Below the pieces are notes generated by a model that was not told the DNA's origin, made no database searches, and was given only the letters and a program-made list of their open reading frames with translations. Below are positions 57,357 through 64,000 of a stretch of DNA of 64,000 nt, one piece after another (the first letter of the stretch is position 1; each line of letters opens with the position of its first letter). Origin of the DNA: CBDFMG01 sp965221205 [NCBI: bacterium] (GTDB lineage: Bacteria > SM23-31); the NCBI GenBank assembly GCA_965221205.1, contig OZ244870.1, positions 3,162,001-3,226,000 on the forward strand, read 5' to 3'. A program made the translations under genes and the position numbers.

Positions 57357-58673
57357 TTAGTCATAGTATTCGCTCCCAAGATGTGTAATAGGTTCCTCTC
57401 CTTGAATATGCCGGAGTGTATTCTTGAGCTTCATTAATTGAATGAACAAATCGTGTTCCGGATACAGCTCCGGAGCACACATAGGACTTTTGAAATAAAA
57501 AGATAACCACTCCTGAATTCCACCCATTTCATACCGTTTTGCAAGATCGAGCAGCAGGACAATATCCAGGACAATCGGGGCAGCAAGGATACTATCTCTA
57601 CAGAGAAAATTCACTTTAATCTGCATATCGTAGCCAAGCCAACCGAAAATATCGATATTGTCCCATCCCTCTTTATTATCACGCCGGGGCGGATAGTAGT
57701 TAATCCGGACTTTATGCGACATATCACCGTAAAGTTCAGGATACATTTCGGGTTGAAGGATATGCTCGAGAACCGAAAGTTTACTTTCTTCTTTTGTTTT
57801 AAACGAATCGGGGTCATCCAAGACTTCACCGTCTCTATTACCAAGTATATTGGTCGAAAACCACCCGCTCAATCCGAGCATACGGGCTTTCAATCCTGGC
57901 GCTATGATAGTCTTCATCAGTGTCTGGCCAGTCTTATAATCTTTTCCGCAGATCGGTACATTGTTCTTTTTGGCAAGCTCCCGAAGCGCCGGGACATCCA
58001 CCGTTAAATTCGGAGCACCATTCGCATAAGGTATTCCTAACGTGAGCGCCGCATATGCATAGATCATACTCGGTGCAATATCGGGTGAATTCTTTTTCAA
58101 CCCTTCCTCAAATTTTTCAAGTGTTGCATGTGTATCCGACTGCTGCAGAAATACTTCAGTGCTTCCGCACCAGATCATGACAAGGCGATCACATCCGTTT
58201 TCTTCTTTGAATCGATTACAGTCATCTATTAACTGCTGGGCAAGTTCATATTTTGACGGAGCAGATTTGACATGGGAACCGTCAAGTTTCTTAACATACT
58301 TATTATCAAACACAGCTTTCATCGGCTTGATACGTTCAAGCGCAGGTTTGATTTTTTCCAGAAGCCGCTCATCGAGGACACCGGCCTTGAGGGCTGATTC
58401 ATAACAATTATCGGGGAAAATGTCCCATCCTCCAAATGCTAGATCTTTAAGATCCGCAAGCGGTACAAAATCTTTAATGTTTGGAGATTTTGTATTTGTC
58501 CGTTTTCCAAGACGAATCGTTCCCATTTGTGTCAGTGAACCAAAGGGTTTTGAAAACCCTTCAATACAAGCATATACCCCCGCAATAAATGTTGTACTCA
58601 CTGCTCCCAAACCGGGAATGAGGACTCCTAATTTACCTGTGGGCTTTTTATTATTCAAACTATTGCTTGACAT
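57357..58673 (-). CDS. ino1: inositol-3-phosphate synthase
   Basis: A 438-residue myo-inositol-1-phosphate synthase. ATG 58673 with GGAGGTGAGG upstream is preferred over the GTG at 58679. Features: KLGVLIPGLGAVSTTFIAGV (NAD-binding GxGxxxT), LAFGGWDIFPDNCYESALKA, PICGKDYKTGQTLMKT (catalytic Lys region), SWFSTNILGNRDGEVLDDPD and the C-terminal substrate part. It makes inositol-3-phosphate from glucose-6-phosphate. It overlaps panD and follows a CDP-alcohol phosphotransferase, suggesting inositol phospholipid or di-myo-inositol phosphate synthesis. Confidence 0.94.
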   Translation of the reverse strand: MSSNSLNNKKPTGKLGVLIPGLGAVSTTFIAGVYACIEGFSKPFGSLTQMGTIRLGKRTNTKSPNIKDFVPLADLKDLAFGGWDIFPDNCYESALKAGVLDERLLEKIKPALERIKPMKAVFDNKYVKKLDGSHVKSAPSKYELAQQLIDDCNRFKEENGCDRLVMIWCGSTEVFLQQSDTHATLEKFEEGLKKNSPDIAPSMIYAYAALTLGIPYANGAPNLTVDVPALRELAKKNNVPICGKDYKTGQTLMKTIIAPGLKARMLGLSGWFSTNILGNRDGEVLDDPDSFKTKEESKLSVLEHILQPEMYPELYGDMSHKVRINYYPPRRDNKEGWDNIDIFGWLGYDMQIKVNFLCRDSILAAPIVLDIVLLLDLAKRYEMGGIQEWLSFYFKSPMCAPELYPEHDLFIQLMKLKNTLRHIQGEEPITHLGSEYYD

Positions 58674-59037
58674 CCTCACCTCCGGATAGTGTCATCACAT
58701 TATTGTGTTCATCAAGAACTGCAATTTTCGGCACAAGTTTCTTTTCTTCTTCCAAAGTCACACCACAAAATGCAAATATGGTTAATTCATCGCCAACGCT
58801 ACCAAGATGCGCGGTAGCTCCATTCAAACAAAATGTACGTGATTGCCGTGATCCTTCGATAACATAGGTTTCAAATCGGTTACCATTTGCAATATTCGCT
58901 ACTAAAATTTTCTCATACGGAACGAGTCCAACAATATCCATTAAATCTCTGTCAATTGTTAAACTCCCAACATAGTGAAACTCCGCTTCCGTAACACGGG
59001 CTTTATGGATTTTTGATTTAAGCTTATTAACCAGCAT
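58660..59037 (-). CDS. panD: aspartate 1-decarboxylase
   Basis: A 125-residue pyruvoyl enzyme: SKIHKARVTEAEFHYVGSLT with the self-cleavage Gly-Ser, then IDRDLMDIVGLVPYEKILVA, NGNRFETYVIEGSR and NGATAHLGSVGDELTIFAFC. It makes beta-alanine for pantothenate/CoA. Its end overlaps the ino1 start by 14 bp, so the two are translationally coupled despite unrelated pathways. Confidence 0.96.
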   Translation of the reverse strand: MLVNKLKSKIHKARVTEAEFHYVGSLTIDRDLMDIVGLVPYEKILVANIANGNRFETYVIEGSRQSRTFCLNGATAHLGSVGDELTIFAFCGVTLEEEKKLVPKIAVLDEHNNVMTLSGGEDVKQ

Positions 59038-59046
59038 TTCTCTTCC

Positions 59047-59688
59047 TCATTCATCTTCATCCGAGTATAGCAATTCCCGTCCTTGATTGGTTGCTCTGTA
59101 CATTATCGCCATTCGTTGAAATGCTGTATAATTTGAAAGAACCGCAATTAATATCAGTACAATAATTATTGGATAAGGAGAAATATACGGTATACCAGAC
59201 AGTATAGATGCACCGCCAATATAGACTATGCGCTCAGGCCGCTGCATAGTTCCGACCTTCTCAAAGAGCCCAAGTGCTTCACAACGTGCTCTAATATAAC
59301 TTGTCATCAGTGAACCGCCAAGCGCAACAAAAGCAATAATCGATGTCAGAAAATATTCCTGAGAAACAAAATAATAACTTAAGCCAAAAAACATAGTAAA
59401 CTCGGCATAGCGGTCGAGTACAGAATCGTAAAGAGCTCCGAATTTTGTTCCGATGCCGCGTGTTCGGGCAATTTTGCCGTCAATGATATCACAGGTGCCT
59501 GAAAGCCAGACTAGTAATCCCCCGACCAGAAAATGACCTGTTGCTATAAAATAAGCGGATACACACTGGATGAGTAATCCAACCGTTGTAAAGTGGTTCG
59601 GGTGTATTTCTAATCTAATAAAGAAGTTAATCGCAGGATCAATAAGATCGAGATACCAGGACTGAACTCCATTCGCCAAAAATTTCAT
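59047..59688 (-). CDS. CDP-alcohol phosphatidyltransferase, probable inositol-phospholipid enzyme
   Basis: A 213-residue membrane enzyme from ATG 59688 (MKFLANGVQSW); an upstream TTG at 59727 gives 13 more residues. The family motif is complete: DIIDGKIARTRGIGTKFGAL YDSVLDR, i.e. D-x2-DG-x2-AR-x8-G-x3-D-x3-D. About five membrane helices follow. Next to panD and ino1, the likely acceptor is inositol phosphate, giving phosphatidylinositol phosphate or a related lipid; glycerophosphate (PgsA) is the alternative. Confidence 0.88.
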   Translation of the reverse strand: MKFLANGVQSWYLDLIDPAINFFIRLEIHPNHFTTVGLLIQCVSAYFIATGHFLVGGLLVWLSGTCDIIDGKIARTRGIGTKFGALYDSVLDRYAEFTMFFGLSYYFVSQEYFLTSIIAFVALGGSLMTSYIRARCEALGLFEKVGTMQRPERIVYIGGASILSGIPYISPYPIIIVLILIAVLSNYTAFQRMAIMYRATNQGRELLYSDEDE

Positions 59689-59730
59689 TTTATTCTGCCA
59701 ATCGTTCTCTCTGCCGGTTCCACGCAATAA

Positions 59731-60450
59731 TTACTTCTGATCACATCCACGTACAACTATAACAAATTCACCTTTCGGTTTTCGCTGTTTAAATAATTGC
59801 TGTGCACCCTGCAGTGTTGTTCTTATAATTTCTTCATAAATTTTAGTCAGTTCTCTGACAACCACCACTTCTCTGTTTCCAAAGTGGTCACATAGATCTC
59901 GAAGAGTCCGTTGCATGCGGTGAGGAGACTCATAAAACAATAATGTTCTCCATTCTCCGGCCAAATTTTCCAGTCGCTTTTTTCTCCCTTTTTTGACTGG
60001 TAAAAAACCTTCAAATACAAATCGGTCCGTTGGGAGTCCTGAAACCGACAATGCTGCAAGAAATGCCGCCGGGCCTGGAATTGGAACGACAGCAATATTT
60101 TGCTCTATGCAACTGTTTATCAATCTATATCCAGGATCGGCTATTCCCGGAGTACCTGCGTTAGTAATGAGTGCAACAGCGGAACCCGAAACTAAATAAT
60201 TAATGAGTTGTGGAATCCGTCTCTGTGCATTATACTCATAATAACTGACAACTTTTGTTGTAATATTAAAACGCTGTTTAAGAATAGATGCTTTTCGTGT
60301 ATCTTCGGCAGCGATTATATCAACTGATTTGAGAGTGTCAGCTGCACGAGAAGAAAAATCGTCAAGATTGCCTATAGGCGTTGATACAACGTATAAACAG
60401 CCCGCTTTCAAGGAGTCGTTTTGCACACTTCCTTTATCCAGTAGATGCAC
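59731..60450 (-). CDS. rsmI: 16S rRNA (cytidine-1402-2'-O)-methyltransferase
   Basis: A 239-residue tetrapyrrole-methylase-fold enzyme. GCLYVVSTPIGNLDDFSSRA is the RsmI N-terminal signature, followed by IIAAEDTRKASILKQRF, ALITNAGTPGIADPGYRLIN, PIPGPAAFLAALSVSGLPTD and LLFYESPHRMQRTLRDL. It methylates C1402 of 16S rRNA. The start is GTG 60450. Three bases separate it from the extended frame of the next gene. Confidence 0.95.
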   Translation of the reverse strand: MHLLDKGSVQNDSLKAGCLYVVSTPIGNLDDFSSRAADTLKSVDIIAAEDTRKASILKQRFNITTKVVSYYEYNAQRRIPQLINYLVSGSAVALITNAGTPGIADPGYRLINSCIEQNIAVVPIPGPAAFLAALSVSGLPTDRFVFEGFLPVKKGRKKRLENLAGEWRTLLFYESPHRMQRTLRDLCDHFGNREVVVVRELTKIYEEIIRTTLQGAQQLFKQRKPKGEFVIVVRGCDQK

Positions 60451-60556
60451 GGCTCATCACAGCTTTAAATAACTCGGTAGATTCAAAATAATTTTGATGT
60501 ATTACCATTACTTTTTCACATTTCTTTGGCAGAAAAGTGTAGGTTCACCACCTCAA

Positions 60557-61375
60557 TTAGGATTGTACAGACCATTCCCAGCCGTAGTTAAACTCGACTC
60601 CAATTGTGACCGGTGAAACCTTGGCAATGAGGGGTGGTATGCGTTTGAAATGATTTATCTGTACGCGCCTCAGAACATCATTGATAAATTCTTTTTTATA
60701 CCCAATCTCTTCAAGCTGTGATTCACTCTTATTTTTCTCTAACCACAAATAGAAAAATTTATCTATCTCTTCATATGTGAAACCAAAATCATCTTCATCG
60801 GTCTGATCTACAATCAAATCGGCAGACGGCTTTTTTTGCCGGATCGTTTCAGGAATTTCGAGATATTCTGCAAGTTGACGCATCTGCGTTTTGTAGAGAT
60901 CACCAACCGGATTGATTGCGTGACCAAGATCCCCATAAATTGTTCCGTAACCAAGCAGAATCTCAGACTTGTTGCTTGTTCCGATAACAAGCCCCTTTTC
61001 CCGGGTAGATACATCATACAAAACAGCCATACGCTGCCGGGCAAGATAGTTTGCTTTCCGGTTGTCATCGGTAATCTTATACTTTCCAAAATAAGTATCA
61101 GCAACTGAAGTAATATCAACCGTTTCGACCGATATCCCCAGTTGAACGGCAAGATTATTTGCATCCGTTTTACTTGCTTCTGAACTCAGTCTATAAGGCA
61201 AGAGCACACCGGCTACACTATCCTTCCCGACCGCTCTAACCGAAAGTGCTGCAACTATTGATGAATCAAGGCCGCCAGATAAACCGACTACAGCATTTTT
61301 ACTCGAAGTTTTTTGTATACAATCTGCAATAAATTCCGTCAATATCTTCGTTATTGATTTAGTATCGATTTGCAT
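60557..61375 (-). CDS. nadE: NAD+ synthase (ammonia-dependent type)
   Basis: A 272-residue enzyme from ATG 61375 (MQIDTKSITK); an in-frame TTG at 61399 is possible. P-loop NAVVGLSGGLDSSIVAALSV, then GVLLPYRLSSEASKTDANNL, GLVIGTSNKSEILLGYGTIY and INPVGDLYKTQMRQLAEYL, with IRQKKPSADLIVDQTDEDDF. It amidates nicotinic acid adenine dinucleotide to NAD. No glutaminase domain is present. It heads the minus-strand gene run ending at gltX. Confidence 0.95.
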   Translation of the reverse strand: MQIDTKSITKILTEFIADCIQKTSSKNAVVGLSGGLDSSIVAALSVRAVGKDSVAGVLLPYRLSSEASKTDANNLAVQLGISVETVDITSVADTYFGKYKITDDNRKANYLARQRMAVLYDVSTREKGLVIGTSNKSEILLGYGTIYGDLGHAINPVGDLYKTQMRQLAEYLEIPETIRQKKPSADLIVDQTDEDDFGFTYEEIDKFFYLWLEKNKSESQLEEIGYKKEFINDVLRRVQINHFKRIPPLIAKVSPVTIGVEFNYGWEWSVQS

Positions 61376-61827
61376 TATACTACTGCTTTCCGGACTCAAA
61401 TTTTCGGTTCATAAAGTCTATGGTACGTGCGATTGTACGATGTGGAGATGTGCCAATTTTTCATCGGATACGGTTATCCATACTACAACAATATATATAC
61501 ATCAGCGCACATACTAAATTGTACTCTTAAACATTAAAAAATAAACTGCCGCATTCTCAATTAGACACAACTCTTTGATAATATTAGATATACACGGATT
61601 TTTTTTGCAATTTAAAGCTGTTAACTTTAGTAATTTTTTCAATAAAAGTCAAGTTAATAGTCGTGCACACTTTTGATTAAACTGCCATTAACATATCGCC
61701 TGAATTAAATAATTCAATTCCTCGTGCAATATTTTTGTTTTGTATTTGTATAATTATAGTAGTATTTTGAATTTTTTTTCTCAGAATTGGAACATTATTA
61801 AGCTCCATTAAAGGATGAAAGGTCAGC
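61376..61827. other. divergent spacer without a gene
   Basis: AT-rich intergenic sequence between nadE (minus) and the TPR lipoprotein (plus). It should contain both promoters. No RNA or repeat was recognised. Confidence 0.4.
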
Positions 61828-62772
61828 ATGAATAACCGTATTATAGTATTGTGTTTTGTTGCATTTCTCAGTGTACAATGTGCGGGCTCGCTGCAGAAGG
61901 GAGACACATATCTGTCGCAGCAAAATTATGAGGGAGCAATAGAGGAATATAAAAGTCTTGTTTCTTATGATCCGAATAATCACACTGCCTATTTAAAATT
62001 AGGTGATGCTTATCTTGGTATCAATGAATTCAATCTTGCACTTCAAGCGTTTACTGAGGCTCTCAGATTAAAGCCTGACTGGGCTGAAGTTAAGTCGCGT
62101 ATGCCCAAGGTGCGGTTCCAACAAGGTCAGGACCTTGAAAAGAAAGGATTTGAAAAAGAAGCCCTCGCTGTATATGAACGTTTAAAGAAGAGTAATCCCG
62201 ATTTTCTACCTGTATATGAAACACTGGTAGCAATCTATGAAAAGAACGGTGATACATCCAATGCGCTGCAGGCTTACGAAGTATTAGCACAACAGGACAA
62301 CCGTTCTAAACTCAGCAATACAGCAGCGGAAAAAGTCTCTTTCTTAACAACCCGTGCACAAGAATTTCTCGAGAGCGCAAGAAGTGACTATGATGCGGGA
62401 CTATTTTACGAATCGTCTGAAAATTACAAACACTATCTTACAATAAAATCGGAGGATTGGGAAGCCCGGTATTTCCAGCATATCGCAGAAGGAAAGTACC
62501 ATTTCAATCTCGGAACAGCCACTGCTATGTCAGCAGCAATTGAATCTTTTAACAATGCAGTGAACGTAAGACCGGATGATCCCGATTCCTATTATTTTCT
62601 TGCACAAGCATACGAACAGCACGAAAAGCGCGATTATAGTAACTCTATTGCTTACTATTTAAAGGTTTTTGAACTTGTTCCCGGAACAGAATTAGGGAAG
62701 GAAAGTGAGATCAAAATAAATGAGTTAAAGAAAAAACAGGAAGTATTGGAGAGGTTTTTTCAGAAGAAATAA
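61828..62772 (+). CDS. TPR-repeat lipoprotein
   Basis: A 314-residue protein. MNNRIIVLCFVAFLSVQCAG is a lipoprotein signal peptide with Cys at 18 as the lipidation site. Tetratricopeptide repeats follow: NYEGAIEEYKSLVSYDPNNH, TAYLKLGDAYLGINEFNLAL, FEKEALAVYERLKKSNPDFL and further copies to about residue 290. It is probably anchored to the inner face of the outer membrane as an assembly scaffold; the partner is unknown. It is convergent with the HD-GYP gene (18 bp apart). Confidence 0.85.
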   Translation: MNNRIIVLCFVAFLSVQCAGSLQKGDTYLSQQNYEGAIEEYKSLVSYDPNNHTAYLKLGDAYLGINEFNLALQAFTEALRLKPDWAEVKSRMPKVRFQQGQDLEKKGFEKEALAVYERLKKSNPDFLPVYETLVAIYEKNGDTSNALQAYEVLAQQDNRSKLSNTAAEKVSFLTTRAQEFLESARSDYDAGLFYESSENYKHYLTIKSEDWEARYFQHIAEGKYHFNLGTATAMSAAIESFNNAVNVRPDDPDSYYFLAQAYEQHEKRDYSNSIAYYLKVFELVPGTELGKESEIKINELKKKQEVLERFFQKK

Positions 62773-62790
62773 CACTTCACATTAAATTTT

Positions 62791-64000
62791 TCAGATCCGC
62801 TTAGTGTCAAGATCGAGAAAATCGGTGACAACAATTCCGAGATCGTCCGGATCGTGATACCGAACAATTTTCATTCCTTCACTTTCGTATTTTGATGGAT
62901 CTAATTCACATGCCGTACCGAGCTTTTGCTTCTGAGCATTCATAACCAGTAGCACATAAGGTTCGAAGAGGTTATCCCGATTCACTTCTTTCACTATACC
63001 AACCTGCCCTGTATTGAATTCTACAAGACTTCCAACCGGGAATATACCGATAACTTCAATAAATTTGTCAACATATTCTGCTCTGAATCCTGTTTCTGCA
63101 CGTGCTTTGATAAACGACAGTGCATGCGGCGGCGGCATACCCGGTTTGTAAACACGTGCACTGGTCAGCACATCAGACATCCACTACACCGGTCAGCATA
63201 CTTTCACATCAAGCAGTTCAGTCTCTTTTTTGCCGCATGGATAACCGGTTCCATCGATCCGTTCGTGGTGCTCATATGTCATCAGCTGAGCAACTTCAGG
63301 AATATCTCCCTGCTCTTTCAGTATCTCATATCCATACGTCGTGTGTTTCTGTATCTCAAGCCACTCTTCCAGTGTGAGTCTTCCCGGTTTATTCAGGATT
63401 TCATCGGGAACTTTCATCTTCTCGACATCGTGCAACATCCCTCCCAGACCGATCATTTCGACTTTCTCTTTCGAAAATCCGACCTCTTTTGCTAAGGCTA
63501 CGGCAAGAACCGTAACGTTAACGGAATGGGTAAATGTATATTCATCAAAACTTTTCAGTCGTGTCAAACTTAACATTGCGTCCTTATTCCGGAACACACT
63601 TTTTACCATATCATTGACCTGCTCTCTTGCAGGTTCAGCATCGAAACTTTTCCCAATCGCGGCCGCCTGGAGCATATTTTTCACATTATCAACAGCCGCT
63701 TGCTTAATTTCACGTGCTTTTTCCAGTTCCACTTCAAACGAGACAACAGAAGTCGCTCTTTTTCTCTTTAAGCTCATCGTCAAACGATTTGAACAGTTCA
63801 TCTTCTTCCGGTTCGGGTTCCGGCTTTTTCTTTGGGACTATTTTTTGTGCTTTGGCAGTATCAATAATAAGAAACTTGATATGATTACTTTTTAATTCTT
63901 TGAGCTTTTTTGAAGAATCTATCAGTACATTCTGAATAAAATCGACATCTGATGATTTCTTGTCCGATTTGTCGATAATTGCACGTTCAATAAACATCCC
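62791..64000 (-). pseudogene. HD-GYP domain protein, two frameshifts, 5' end outside window
   Basis: The minus strand reads in three frames. From the window edge: IDKSDKKSSDVDFIQNVLID and PEPEPEEDELFKSFDDEL to about 63750. Shifted: VSFEVELEKAREIKQAAVDN, FTHSVNVTVLAVALAKEVGF, LGGMLHDVEKMKVPDEILNK and YEHHERIDGTGYPCGKKETE (the HD and GYP motifs) to about 63190. Shifted again: LTSARVYKPGMPPPHALSFI to 62791, with a PilZ-like tail. HD-GYP enzymes hydrolyse cyclic di-GMP. The break just before the SARVYK motif removes the domain's last helices from the same frame. Assembly error or real loss cannot be told apart. Confidence 0.75.

Overview
The window looks like a piece of a moderately AT-rich, Gram-negative chromosome (or assembled metagenome contig). 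A TonB-dependent receptor with a carboxypeptidase-regulatory-like N-terminus, an Omp85-type barrel, lipoproteins with lipoboxes, a DUF3467 protein and an inositol-phosphate synthase/CDP-alcohol phosphotransferase cluster together suggest a member of the Fibrobacterota-Chlorobiota-Bacteroidota (FCB) superphylum or a related candidate phylum (Calditrichota, Marinimicrobia and KSB1 are possibilities). There is no rRNA in the window, so this cannot be settled here.

Layout. 1-2884: the 3' end of a GH29 alpha-L-fucosidase and an ABC exporter. 2885-5889: a gene graveyard on the minus strand (nuclease-like gene, tyrosine recombinase, aldo/keto reductase, short-chain dehydrogenase, all frameshifted). 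5975-9488: two thioredoxin-fold exported proteins with clear terminators and a ClC chloride transporter with CBS domains. 9652-15484: hypothetical fragments, then an ECF sigma factor, its zinc-finger anti-sigma factor and a TonB-dependent receptor. 15659-18558: a minus-strand operon of DUF3467, an unknown small protein, a BadF/BcrA-type amino-sugar kinase and AnmK. 19304-25161: Omp85-like barrel, rsmE, HIT, rarA, an FmdB-type zinc ribbon and a NagZ-like GH3. AnmK, the BadF-type kinase and NagZ together point to cell-wall sugar recycling.

25296-36473: a tRNA-Ser(GCU) whose CCA end starts a roughly 118-bp direct repeat that returns at 36356, with a diverged internal copy at 28664. Between the copies lies a visibly GC-richer defence-type island: a small membrane protein, a decayed gene, an OLD-like ATPase overlapping a small ExK-type putative nuclease, then a type I restriction-modification operon (hsdM, a DpnII/MboI-like nuclease gene, hsdS, hsdR). 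Each of hsdM, hsdS and hsdR carries one apparent frameshift. The ATPase-nuclease pair is the best candidate for an undescribed system.

36734-44854: a xylan/xylose utilisation locus (LacI regulator, GH3 beta-xylosidase-like enzyme, sodium/sugar symporter, xylose-isomerase-like protein, xylulokinase). 44998-48411: a decayed DUF1353-like gene, a small membrane protein, a glycosyltransferase and a class V aminotransferase. 48430-52737: a second graveyard (esterase, MinD/FlhG-like ATPase, IS1595-type transposase, flagellin that still has a well-preserved sigma-28-type promoter). 52803-61375: a housekeeping minus-strand run nadE, rsmI, CDP-alcohol phosphotransferase, panD, ino1, MATE, cca, gltX closed by a strong terminator. 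61828-64000: a TPR lipoprotein and a frameshifted HD-GYP gene running off the end.
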